Assembly: GCF_030811835.1 (NCBI RefSeq)
Contig: NZ_JAUSRO010000004.1
Coordinates: 186,001 to 250,000, forward strand
Length of the DNA stretch: 64,000 nucleotides
Origin: Variovorax ginsengisoli
GTDB lineage: Bacteria; Pseudomonadota; Gammaproteobacteria; Burkholderiales; Burkholderiaceae_C
Reading direction: 5' to 3'
In this document: one piece after another, positions 57,387-64,000 of the stretch
Numbering within the stretch: position 1 is the stretch's first letter
How the letters are laid out: the number at the start of each line of letters is the position of its first letter
Translations under genes and position numbers: made by a program
The notes under the pieces: model-generated
Told to the model about the DNA's origin: nothing
What the model saw: only the letters and a program-made list of their open reading frames with translations
The model's database searches: none

Positions 57387-58322
57387 TCAGAGCGGCCGGG
57401 TGAGGTACACGGCTTCCCGCCCGACGATCGGCGCGCGCGTGGGCATGAAGATGGTGCAGTCGTCGCAGGGTGAGCGAATTTCCTCGCCGCCGTTGTTCGC
57501 GATGAGCTCCCCCTTGGCAAAGGTCTCGAAGCCGACCAGCGGTCGCGTGAAGCTGAAGTCCGCCGACTTGACCATGTGCGTCTCCAGCAATTCGAAGCGG
57601 CGTTGTGCCGGCGGAGCGGCGGCGGCCGGCTCCTGGTCGATCAGGCCGAAGTGCGCGAGAAAGTCGAGCGTCACCGCGGTCGCGAGTTCAGCCGCCGAGC
57701 GCTTGAAATGCTGGCCGCACTCGACCACCATCGCCGCGCCGTGGCCCGCCGGGTCGCCATGGTGGCCATACTGGATCAGCGGCGTGCCCGAACCCAGGCC
57801 GCTGGGCATGACCAGATGCACCGGCGGCCGACCGATGGCCAAGGCCACCTGCGCATTGCGGTCATACGCCGGGTAGACCCAGAACGGCACCACGTCCTGG
57901 CTCGTCGAATGGATGTCCAGGATGTAGTCGGCCGCGTCGATGACCGGGCGCAGCACGCGGGCGCGACGCAGCTCCGGGCTGTCTTCGCCGCCGTCGAGCA
58001 GTTCGGCCGACCAGATGCGGTTCATGTTGTGCACCAGCTGGCGGCTCTCGAAGGGCTGTGCCTCGTTGAACGACTCGTAGGCCTCGACATTGGAGAAGCA
58101 GACGGTGAGCGTGCCGATCTTCGGGCGCACGCCGGTGTCGAGCAGGTGCGTGGCGGCGACCATGCCGCAGATCTCGTTGCCGTGCGTGAGCGCACTGATC
58201 AGCACGTGCGGACCCGGCTTGCCGGATTCGAAGCGATGCACGTAGTCGATGCCGACATTGCCTTCGCGGTAGGCAGACAGATCGCGGGGAAGGATTTCGA
58301 AAGCGGGAAGATTCTGGGTCAT
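57387..58322 (-). CDS. Succinylglutamate desuccinylase/aspartoacylase family protein
   Basis: A 311-residue zinc carboxypeptidase-like enzyme. The metal site is formed by HGNEICGM (His and Glu) and a later His in DYILDIHSTSQDVVPFW. Catalytic region residues follow in VVECGQHFKRSA. It would cleave the acyl group from N-acyl amino acids. The exact substrate is open. The ATG at 58322 is chosen; the longer frame upstream has no homology. It is followed by a DoxX-like gene. Confidence 0.9.
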   Translation of the reverse strand: MTQNLPAFEILPRDLSAYREGNVGIDYVHRFESGKPGPHVLISALTHGNEICGMVAATHLLDTGVRPKIGTLTVCFSNVEAYESFNEAQPFESRQLVHNMNRIWSAELLDGGEDSPELRRARVLRPVIDAADYILDIHSTSQDVVPFWVYPAYDRNAQVALAIGRPPVHLVMPSGLGSGTPLIQYGHHGDPAGHGAAMVVECGQHFKRSAAELATAVTLDFLAHFGLIDQEPAAAAPPAQRRFELLETHMVKSADFSFTRPLVGFETFAKGELIANNGGEEIRSPCDDCTIFMPTRAPIVGREAVYLTRPL

Positions 58323-58463
58323 GACGGGGCAACAGGCGCAAGCAACGATGGAACGAACGAGTTTGCTACACATCGACACCGCCTGCCAGACACGCGTGTC
58401 ATCTAATATGCGCCATCGGATGGCCGGCAGCGGTCGTCTCCACCCTAGAGAGGAAGTCCCGCC

Positions 58464-58682
58464 ATGCCCCAATTTGCAACGATCGTCGGTGCCGTCACCT
58501 ATACCCCGGGCGATGGTGTCCCCATCGCCATCCCCTTGGGCACGACCGTGGAGGTCAATCTCGCCCCCGACAGCGCCACGCTGAGCTGGGAAGCGGAAAG
58601 CGGCGTGCTCGGGCTCACCGCCATCCCCCGCATGCAGTACGAAGAGTATCTGGAAGCAGGAAAGATCAAGCTCAAGGACTGA
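58464..58682 (+). CDS. Hypothetical small protein, 72 residues
   Basis: A short all-beta-looking protein (alternating hydrophobics, PGDGVPIAIPLGTTVEVNLAPDSATLSWE) with a charged tail ending KIKLKD. A GAGGAAG Shine-Dalgarno lies 8 bases before the ATG. No family is recognised. It stands alone between the aspartoacylase-like gene (divergent) and a LysR gene (convergent), and the coding statistics look real. Confidence 0.65.
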   Translation: MPQFATIVGAVTYTPGDGVPIAIPLGTTVEVNLAPDSATLSWEAESGVLGLTAIPRMQYEEYLEAGKIKLKD

Positions 58683-58716
58683 ACGCAGGGCCGGCCGGCC
58701 CGCGGCGCGGCGCGCG

Positions 58717-59685
58717 TCAGTGCACCTTGCGCCGGGCGCCGTCGGTCAGCGCTGCCATCGAGGGCGAAATCCAGTGCGGATCGTTGAGCACGCGCTGAAA
58801 ATTTTCGCGCAGCCAGACATGCGCCGGATCGGCATGAAAGCGCGGGTGCCATGCCATGCGCATCGCCTGTGCCGCCACCTCGACAGGCAACGCGAAGATT
58901 TCCAGGCCCATGCTCGCGGCCATGTTGCGCGCCATGCGCTCCGGCACGCAGGCCACCAGGTCGGTGCGTGACGCAGCGCACACCGACGAAAACGTACTGG
59001 GCACGCGCAGCACCACACGGCGCGACAGCCCGTGCCCGGCCAGGGCAGCGTCCACCGACGAGGTCTCGCCCGGGCGCAGCGTCACGCTCACATGGCGCGC
59101 CTGGGCAAAACGTTCGATCGACATCGTCCGCTTGCCCGCGCGTCCGGCGAGGAACGGATGCGCGTCGCGCACCGCACCGACGAGCGATTGCTGCGACAGC
59201 ACCAGCGCTTCGGTTTCCGGATCGCCGTTGCGAAAACTCCCCACGTCCAGATCGATGCGCCCTTCGCGCAGTCCGCTCGCGTCATCGTGTGTTTCCGGCA
59301 GGAACTGCAGCGTTGCCAGTGGCATGTGTTGTTCGAGCGCGTGCGACAGCGCTGCGCCGAACACCACGGCCACGCCTTCGGGCGCGCGCACCACGAAGCG
59401 TCGCTCCAGAGCGGCCAGGTTTTGAGCGTCGACAGGCGCGCGCAAGGTCTGGGCCTCGGCCAGCAACTGACGCACCGGCGCTGCCAACGCCAGCGCGCGC
59501 GGCGTGGGAACCAGGGCGCGTCCGGCCCGCACCAGGATGGCGTCGTCGAACACATCGCGGATGCGCGCGAGCGTGTGGCTCATGGCTGGCGTGCTCAGGT
59601 TCAGTTGTTCGGCCGCCTTTGTCACGCTGCAGGTTGCGAGCAAGGCATCCAGGGCTACCAGCAGGTTGAGGTCGTACGATTTCAT
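58717..59685 (-). CDS. LysR family transcriptional regulator
   Basis: A 322-residue LysR protein: MKSYDLNLLVALDALLATCSVTKAAEQLNLSTPAMSHTLARIR winged helix and an effector domain including FVVRAPEGVAVVFGAAL. It is divergent from the DHA2 drug-exporter gene with 42 bases between starts, an AT-rich stretch containing ATATTGAAAATATT, a likely LysR box. It should regulate that exporter. Confidence 0.93.
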   Translation of the reverse strand: MKSYDLNLLVALDALLATCSVTKAAEQLNLSTPAMSHTLARIRDVFDDAILVRAGRALVPTPRALALAAPVRQLLAEAQTLRAPVDAQNLAALERRFVVRAPEGVAVVFGAALSHALEQHMPLATLQFLPETHDDASGLREGRIDLDVGSFRNGDPETEALVLSQQSLVGAVRDAHPFLAGRAGKRTMSIERFAQARHVSVTLRPGETSSVDAALAGHGLSRRVVLRVPSTFSSVCAASRTDLVACVPERMARNMAASMGLEIFALPVEVAAQAMRMAWHPRFHADPAHVWLRENFQRVLNDPHWISPSMAALTDGARRKVH

Positions 59686-59727
59686 CGAACGAAATCATAT
59701 ATTGAAAATATTGCACTGGACGAAACA

Positions 59728-61236
59728 ATGGCCCCGCCAGACACTGCGCGCCAGATTCACTCGGTGCCTACCCCCATGTCATTGTCCGTCCCTGCGCCCG
59801 ACGCTTGCGCCCCGGCCTCCACCTTTACTTCCATCCGACCGGTCATGGCGATGCTGATGCTCATCCTCGTGCTGGCCGCACTCGACCAGACGGTCCTGTC
59901 GACCGCCCTCCCCGTCATGTCGCGCGAGCTGCCTGGGCACCTGCCGCTGGCATGGGCCTTCTCGTCCTACCTGCTGGCCGCCACGGTGGTCATCCTGCTC
60001 TACGGCCGGCTGGCAGATCTGTTCGGTCGCAAGCCGATGCTGCTGTTCTCGATCGGCCTGTTCGTGCTCGGCTCCCTGGCCTGCGCGCTCAGCCAGAACC
60101 TGCTGCAACTGGTGCTCGCCCGAACGCTGCAGGGCGCAGGCGGCGGCGGGCTGATGACGCTGACGATGCTGGTGGTGGCCGACATGTTCTCACTGCAGGA
60201 ACGCGGACGCTACCAGGCGCTGCTGGGTGCAGCGTATGGCATCGCGACGATGTTCGGGCCGCTGGCCGGCGGTTGGCTTACGCAGCATCTGTCGTGGCGT
60301 TGGGCGTTTTCGGTCAACGTGCCGCTCGGGCTTGTGGCCTTCGCCGTGCTGGCCGCAACGCTGCCGCCTCGCAGGCCGGCGGCACACCCCGCCGCCGAAC
60401 GGCCGACGGTGGACAGCCTGGGCTGCCTGCTGATGGCCGTGTCGCTCGTCGCGCTGCTGCTGGCCACCCAGCACGACCGCCTCGATCTGCCAAAAAGCGC
60501 ATCGAGCTGGCTGCTGGGCGTCACAGCAGCCGTGGCTGGCACGGCTTTCCTGTGGCGTCAGCACCGGGCGGTGCATCCGCTGCTGCCGCTGTCGCTGTTT
60601 GGGCGCGCCGACTACGCGGCAGCCGCGCTGCTCAGCACCGCCACCGGCGTGGCCTTGTATGCCGCCGTGGTGTTTTTGCCGCAGCACCTGCAGATCGCCC
60701 GCCATCTGAGCCCGACCGCTGCCGCCTGGTACCTGCTGCCGCTGATGGCGGGCATGACACTCGCAGCCATCACCAGCGGCAAGCTGCTGCGCGCCCGCAA
60801 GCCGCCACGCCAGCTGGCCATCGCCGCCTCGGGGCTGATGGTGTTGGGTTTCGCGCTGCTGGCGCTGGCGTTGCACTTCCTGGAGGATGCGCCCTTGGCC
60901 CTCTCCGCCTGCCTGGCACCCCTGGGCTTCGGCTTGGGCCTGCTGTTCCCGATCGTCAGCGTCGTGTCCCAACGCAGCGCACCGCAGACGCAGCTGGGCA
61001 TTGCCACCGCCACGCCAGTGATGCTGCGCAACCTGGGCGGTGCGGTCGGCGTCGCGCTGCTGGCGTCGCTGCTGCAACTGCGGATCGCGGCAGGCGTGGC
61101 GCCGCTTCAGTGGGTGTTTGTCTGCGCGGCGGGCGTGAGCGTCGTGGCGCTGCTGGCCTGCCGCTGGTTGCCGGTCGATCTGCGGCCGGTGTCAGCAATG
61201 GCGTCGACGGCATCGGCCCCCAGGCAGGTAGCCTGA
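59728..61236 (+). CDS. DHA2/EmrB-QacA family MFS drug exporter
   Basis: A 502-residue, about 14-helix drug:proton antiporter. Visible motifs are AALDQTVLSTALPVMSREL in helix 1, YGRLADLFGRKPMLL (loop 2-3 motif A), and the motif C-like GPLAGGWLTQHLSWRWAFSVNVPLG. It extrudes hydrophobic or cationic toxic compounds. The start at 59728 is preferred; an ATG sixteen codons later is possible. The divergent LysR gene probably controls it. Confidence 0.92.
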   Translation: MAPPDTARQIHSVPTPMSLSVPAPDACAPASTFTSIRPVMAMLMLILVLAALDQTVLSTALPVMSRELPGHLPLAWAFSSYLLAATVVILLYGRLADLFGRKPMLLFSIGLFVLGSLACALSQNLLQLVLARTLQGAGGGGLMTLTMLVVADMFSLQERGRYQALLGAAYGIATMFGPLAGGWLTQHLSWRWAFSVNVPLGLVAFAVLAATLPPRRPAAHPAAERPTVDSLGCLLMAVSLVALLLATQHDRLDLPKSASSWLLGVTAAVAGTAFLWRQHRAVHPLLPLSLFGRADYAAAALLSTATGVALYAAVVFLPQHLQIARHLSPTAAAWYLLPLMAGMTLAAITSGKLLRARKPPRQLAIAASGLMVLGFALLALALHFLEDAPLALSACLAPLGFGLGLLFPIVSVVSQRSAPQTQLGIATATPVMLRNLGGAVGVALLASLLQLRIAAGVAPLQWVFVCAAGVSVVALLACRWLPVDLRPVSAMASTASAPRQVA

Positions 61237-61248
61237 GGCCGGGCAACC

Positions 61249-61971
61249 TCAGTGCCCGCCGCCCAGGTACGCTGCCTTCACCGCCGGATCGCTGCGCAGC
61301 TTTTCAGCCGGCCCGTGCAGCGAGATCTTCCCGTTCTCCAGCACATAGCCATAGTCGGCCACGCCCAATGCGGCGGCGGCGAACTGCTCGACCAGCAGCA
61401 TCGTCACGCCCTCGCTTTTCAGGCGCTCGATGATGCGGAACACTTCGGCCACCAGGATGGGCGCCAGCCCCATCGAAGGCTCGTCGAGCAGCACCACCTC
61501 GGGGTTGAGCATGACGGCACGCGCCATGGCGAGCATCTGCTGCTCGCCCCCGGACAGCGTGCCGGCCAGCTGGGTGCGCCGCTCCTTCAGGCGGGGGAAC
61601 AACTCCAGCGCGCGCTCCAGGTCGCCGGCCACGTCGCCGCGCGGGCGGCTGCCCGTCAGCCGGGGAAAGGCGCCGAGCGTCAGGTTGTCGGTGACGGTCA
61701 TGGTGGCGAATACGCGCCGCCCCTCGGGCGAGTGCGCCAGGCCCAGCTTGGCGATGTGATAGCTCTCCAGGCCGTCGATGCGCTTGCCGTTGAGCGTGAT
61801 CTCGCCGGCCGTCGGCGCGATCATGCCGGAGACCGCACGCATGGTGGTCGTCTTGCCCGCGCCATTGGAGCCGATGAGGGTGACGACCTTGCCGCGCGGC
61901 ACTTCGATCGAGATGCCGTGCAGCACCTGCACCTTGCCGTAGCCGGCCGATAGATTGTGGATGGTCAGCAT
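61249..61971 (-). CDS. livF: Branched-chain amino-acid ABC transporter ATP-binding protein
   Basis: A 240-residue ATPase with Walker A GSNGAGKTTTM, signature LSGGEQQMLAMARAV, Walker B VVLLDEPSMGL and the LivF family markers PEGRRVFATMTV. It energises import of branched-chain amino acids or related amides. It is the last gene of the livH-livMG-livF block, 14 bases after the livMG stop. It is convergent with the DHA2 exporter. Confidence 0.93.
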   Translation of the reverse strand: MLTIHNLSAGYGKVQVLHGISIEVPRGKVVTLIGSNGAGKTTTMRAVSGMIAPTAGEITLNGKRIDGLESYHIAKLGLAHSPEGRRVFATMTVTDNLTLGAFPRLTGSRPRGDVAGDLERALELFPRLKERRTQLAGTLSGGEQQMLAMARAVMLNPEVVLLDEPSMGLAPILVAEVFRIIERLKSEGVTMLLVEQFAAAALGVADYGYVLENGKISLHGPAEKLRSDPAVKAAYLGGGH

Positions 61972-61985
61972 GTGTGGCTTTCTGA

Positions 61986-63938
61986 TCAGGTCGCGGTGCT
62001 GCCACCGAGATAGGCTTCGATCACTTTCTCGTCGGCCTGCACTTTCGCCGGCTCGCCCTCGGCGATCTTCTGGCCGAAGTCGAGCACCGAGACGGTGTCG
62101 CACATGCTCATCACCACATCCATGTGGTGCTCGATCAGGATCACGGTGATGCCGTGGTCGCGGATCTTGCGGATGATCGCGATCAGCTCCTTGATGTCCG
62201 GTGCCGTCAGGCCGGCCGCGGGCTCGTCGAGCAGCAGCAGTTGCGGGTCGAGCGCCAGCGCACGCGCAATCTCCAGCAGCCGCTGCTTGCCATAGGGCAG
62301 GTTGCGTGCCTCTTCGGCCACGAACTCGCCCAACCCCACGAAATTCAGCAGCCCGAGCGCCCGGCTGACCGCCGCGTCGCTCTCGCGCCGGTAGCGTGGC
62401 GTGTGCACGGCCACGTCGAACAGGTTGCTCGCAAAGGTATGGTGCAGGCCCACCTGCACGTTCTGCAACGCGGTCATTTCGCCGAAGAGCTGCACGTTCT
62501 GGAAGGTGCGTGCAATGCCCGACAGCGCAATGTCAGACGACGTGCGCCCGACCAGCGAGCGGCCCGCGAAACTGATGGCGCCCGCCGTCGGCACGTAGAT
62601 GCCCGTGAGCACGTTCATCATCGTGCTCTTGCCCGAGCCGTTCGGCCCGATCAGGCCGTGGATGGTGCCGCGACGGATGCTCAGGTCGACGTTGTTGAGC
62701 GCCTTGAGCCCACCGAACTGCATCAGCACACCGCTGGCCTGCAGCACTTCGGCGCTGCCCCCTGCATGGGCGGCGGTGGCGACCGCATCGGTCGGCGCCA
62801 CACCCTCGACGGTCGGCGGCAACTGCACCACCGGCCGGCGCATGTTGAAGGCCTTGCGCACGAAACCGACGATGCCGTCCTGCAGGTAGTAAACGACGAA
62901 CAGCATGATCACGCCGAAGATCGACAGACGCCAGTCGGTCATCGTGTCCAGCCAGAACGCGAGCGCGGCCAGCGCAATGCTGCCGACCACGGGAATGGCC
63001 ATCTGCGCCGGCGTGGCCCGTTCGCGCCGGATGGCGACCGCCGCGGTGACCAGCACCAGCACCGCCAGGACCACCGAGACATAGCGAAACAGCACCACGT
63101 CGTCCAGCAGCTTGGGCAGCAGCACGATGATGGCTGCGCCCAGCAGCGAGCCGATGCGGCTCTTGCGCCCGCCCATGATGACGGCCAGCAGGAACAGCAC
63201 CGTCAGCTCGAAGTTGTACGAGTTGGGCGAGATGTATTGCTCGGAATAGGCGTAGAGGCAGCCTGCCAGCCCGGCAAAGCCTGCGCTGATCACAAAGGCG
63301 TACACCTTGTAGCGGTACACCGAAACGCCCATGCAGTCCGACGCCACCGGGCTGCCGCGCAGCGCCTCGAATGCGCGGCCCAGGTGCGAGCGCAGGATAC
63401 GATGCACCACCACCAACGCCAGCACCATCAGCACCACGACCACCCAGTAGAACTCGCGTTCGTCGAGCTTGTGACCGAGCAGCGAAGGCTTGTCGAGCTT
63501 GATGCCCATCGGGCCTTCGGTCAGGAAGCTCATCTCGTTGATGAGGATCTGGATGATGGTGCCGAAGGCCAGCGTGACCATGGCCAGGTAGGGCCCCGAC
63601 ACACGCAGCGCCGGCAATGCCAGCAAGGCGCCGAAGCCCGCCGTGAACAGGATCGCCACCGGCACGGTGATCCAGAACGGCGCCGCCAGCTTGAACACCA
63701 GCACGCCAGCCGCGTAGGCGCCCAGGCCGAACAGACCGGCATGCCCCAGGGACACCTGCCCCGTGTAGCCGACCACGATGTCCAGCCCGAACAGCACGAT
63801 CGCGTAGATCATGATGGTCTCGAGCAGGTGGATGTAGTACGGGTTGTCGATGCCGATCGGGAAAAGCAGCAGCGCAGCGACGCCCGCGATGGCCAGCAGC
63901 AGATGGCTGGTCTTCATTTTTTCGGATTGCAATGCCAC
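61986..63938 (-). CDS. Fused LivM permease - LivG ATPase of a branched-chain amino-acid ABC transporter
   Basis: A 650-residue fusion. Residues about 1-320 are a LivM-like permease (GHAGLFGLGAYAAGVLVFKL, MGGRKSRIGSLLGAA). Residues about 320-390 contain two additional hydrophobic helices and a linker. Residues about 400-650 are a LivG-like ATPase with GPNGSGKSTMMNVLTG, the variant signature NLPYGKQRLLEIARAL and Walker B LLLLDEPAAGL. The start is either GTG 63938 or ATG 63917. Such fusions occur in Burkholderiales. It is four bases after livH. Confidence 0.9.
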   Translation of the reverse strand: MALQSEKMKTSHLLLAIAGVAALLLFPIGIDNPYYIHLLETIMIYAIVLFGLDIVVGYTGQVSLGHAGLFGLGAYAAGVLVFKLAAPFWITVPVAILFTAGFGALLALPALRVSGPYLAMVTLAFGTIIQILINEMSFLTEGPMGIKLDKPSLLGHKLDEREFYWVVVVLMVLALVVVHRILRSHLGRAFEALRGSPVASDCMGVSVYRYKVYAFVISAGFAGLAGCLYAYSEQYISPNSYNFELTVLFLLAVIMGGRKSRIGSLLGAAIIVLLPKLLDDVVLFRYVSVVLAVLVLVTAAVAIRRERATPAQMAIPVVGSIALAALAFWLDTMTDWRLSIFGVIMLFVVYYLQDGIVGFVRKAFNMRRPVVQLPPTVEGVAPTDAVATAAHAGGSAEVLQASGVLMQFGGLKALNNVDLSIRRGTIHGLIGPNGSGKSTMMNVLTGIYVPTAGAISFAGRSLVGRTSSDIALSGIARTFQNVQLFGEMTALQNVQVGLHHTFASNLFDVAVHTPRYRRESDAAVSRALGLLNFVGLGEFVAEEARNLPYGKQRLLEIARALALDPQLLLLDEPAAGLTAPDIKELIAIIRKIRDHGITVILIEHHMDVVMSMCDTVSVLDFGQKIAEGEPAKVQADEKVIEAYLGGSTAT

Positions 63939-63942
63939 GTCG

Positions 63943-64000
63943 TCACACCTTCTTGATGGCAGTCTTGCCGAACAGGCCCGCCGGCCGCACGGCCAGCACG
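63943..64000 (-). CDS. livH: Branched-chain amino-acid ABC transporter permease LivH, 3' end only
   Basis: The final residues of the upstream permease: the minus-strand frame reads VLAVRPAGLFGKTAIKKV then TGA. The RPxGLFGK ending is typical of LivH. The rest lies beyond the window edge. The position ahead of livMG and livF supports the assignment. Confidence 0.8.
   Translation of the reverse strand, partial: VLAVRPAGLFGKTAIKKV

Noticed and set aside
62124-63956. 610-residue open frame opposite the livMG fusion
   Set aside because: Antisense, Gln/His/Arg-rich with no domain.

Overview
The window is about 64 kb of a high-GC beta-proteobacterial chromosome, most likely Burkholderiales, family Comamonadaceae (Variovorax/Acidovorax-like). 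This rests on codon use, several orphan Bug-type (TctC) solute-binding proteins, a pyrG-eno-ftsB block, orphan Bug genes beside AEC, DUF455 and gamma-carbonic-anhydrase genes, and a Comamonadaceae-style intergenic repeat. Most of it is ordinary chromosome. No rRNA, tRNA, CRISPR array, complete insertion sequence or prophage was seen.

Layout. 1-5181: end of a Bug binding protein, a small lipoprotein, a cupin-type ribosomal oxygenase divergent from a SlyD-like FKBP, a glycine-zipper lipoprotein, and dut-coaBC. 5221-10534: pyrG, a DUF1330 gene, eno, ftsB and a translationally coupled pnuC/NadR-type kinase pair for NAD-precursor salvage. Three copies of a ~100 bp element sit in the gaps here. 10571-17045: hslO with a gamma-carbonic anhydrase, a DUF455 ferritin-like protein, two more Bug proteins, a XerD-type recombinase and an AEC carrier. 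17300-18994 is a scar: a response-regulator gene that lost its 5' end and has an in-frame stop, joined head to head with a 5'-truncated serine resolvase. 18995-24103: two AraC-type regulators, a class C beta-lactamase-fold serine hydrolase and a hipBA module with a palindromic operator over the hipB start. 24459-29575: mutS, an orphan Anbu proteasome-like protease, an alpha/beta hydrolase and uppP.

29629-38816 is a four-gene RND efflux operon (mdtABC plus a NodT-type outer-membrane channel) with a GGP-repeat segment in the adaptor. Divergent from it, 39074-43773 is a tight six-gene cassette: two small membrane proteins, a secreted alpha/beta hydrolase, a sterol-desaturase-family membrane hydroxylase and a LytS/LytTR two-component pair. 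Most junctions are ATGA or GTGA overlaps. It is the best candidate in the window for a poorly described functional unit.

43855-64000: a Tyr/Pro-rich exported protein, glnS, a decayed uracil-DNA glycosylase, a Phd/VapC toxin-antitoxin pair with its operator, an alpha/beta hydrolase, rluE-type pseudouridine synthase, and a lipoprotein. Then comes a ~2.8 kb segment (chemoreceptor with a short upstream ORF and sigma-28-like promoter, plus a hydrolase) bounded by ~80 bp imperfect direct repeats. It is followed by an M23 peptidase, MFS/LysR divergent pairs, a NOV/DUF3883-domain protein, a DoxX-like protein, an aspartoacylase-family hydrolase, and a branched-chain amino-acid ABC locus with a fused LivM-LivG protein that runs off the window edge.
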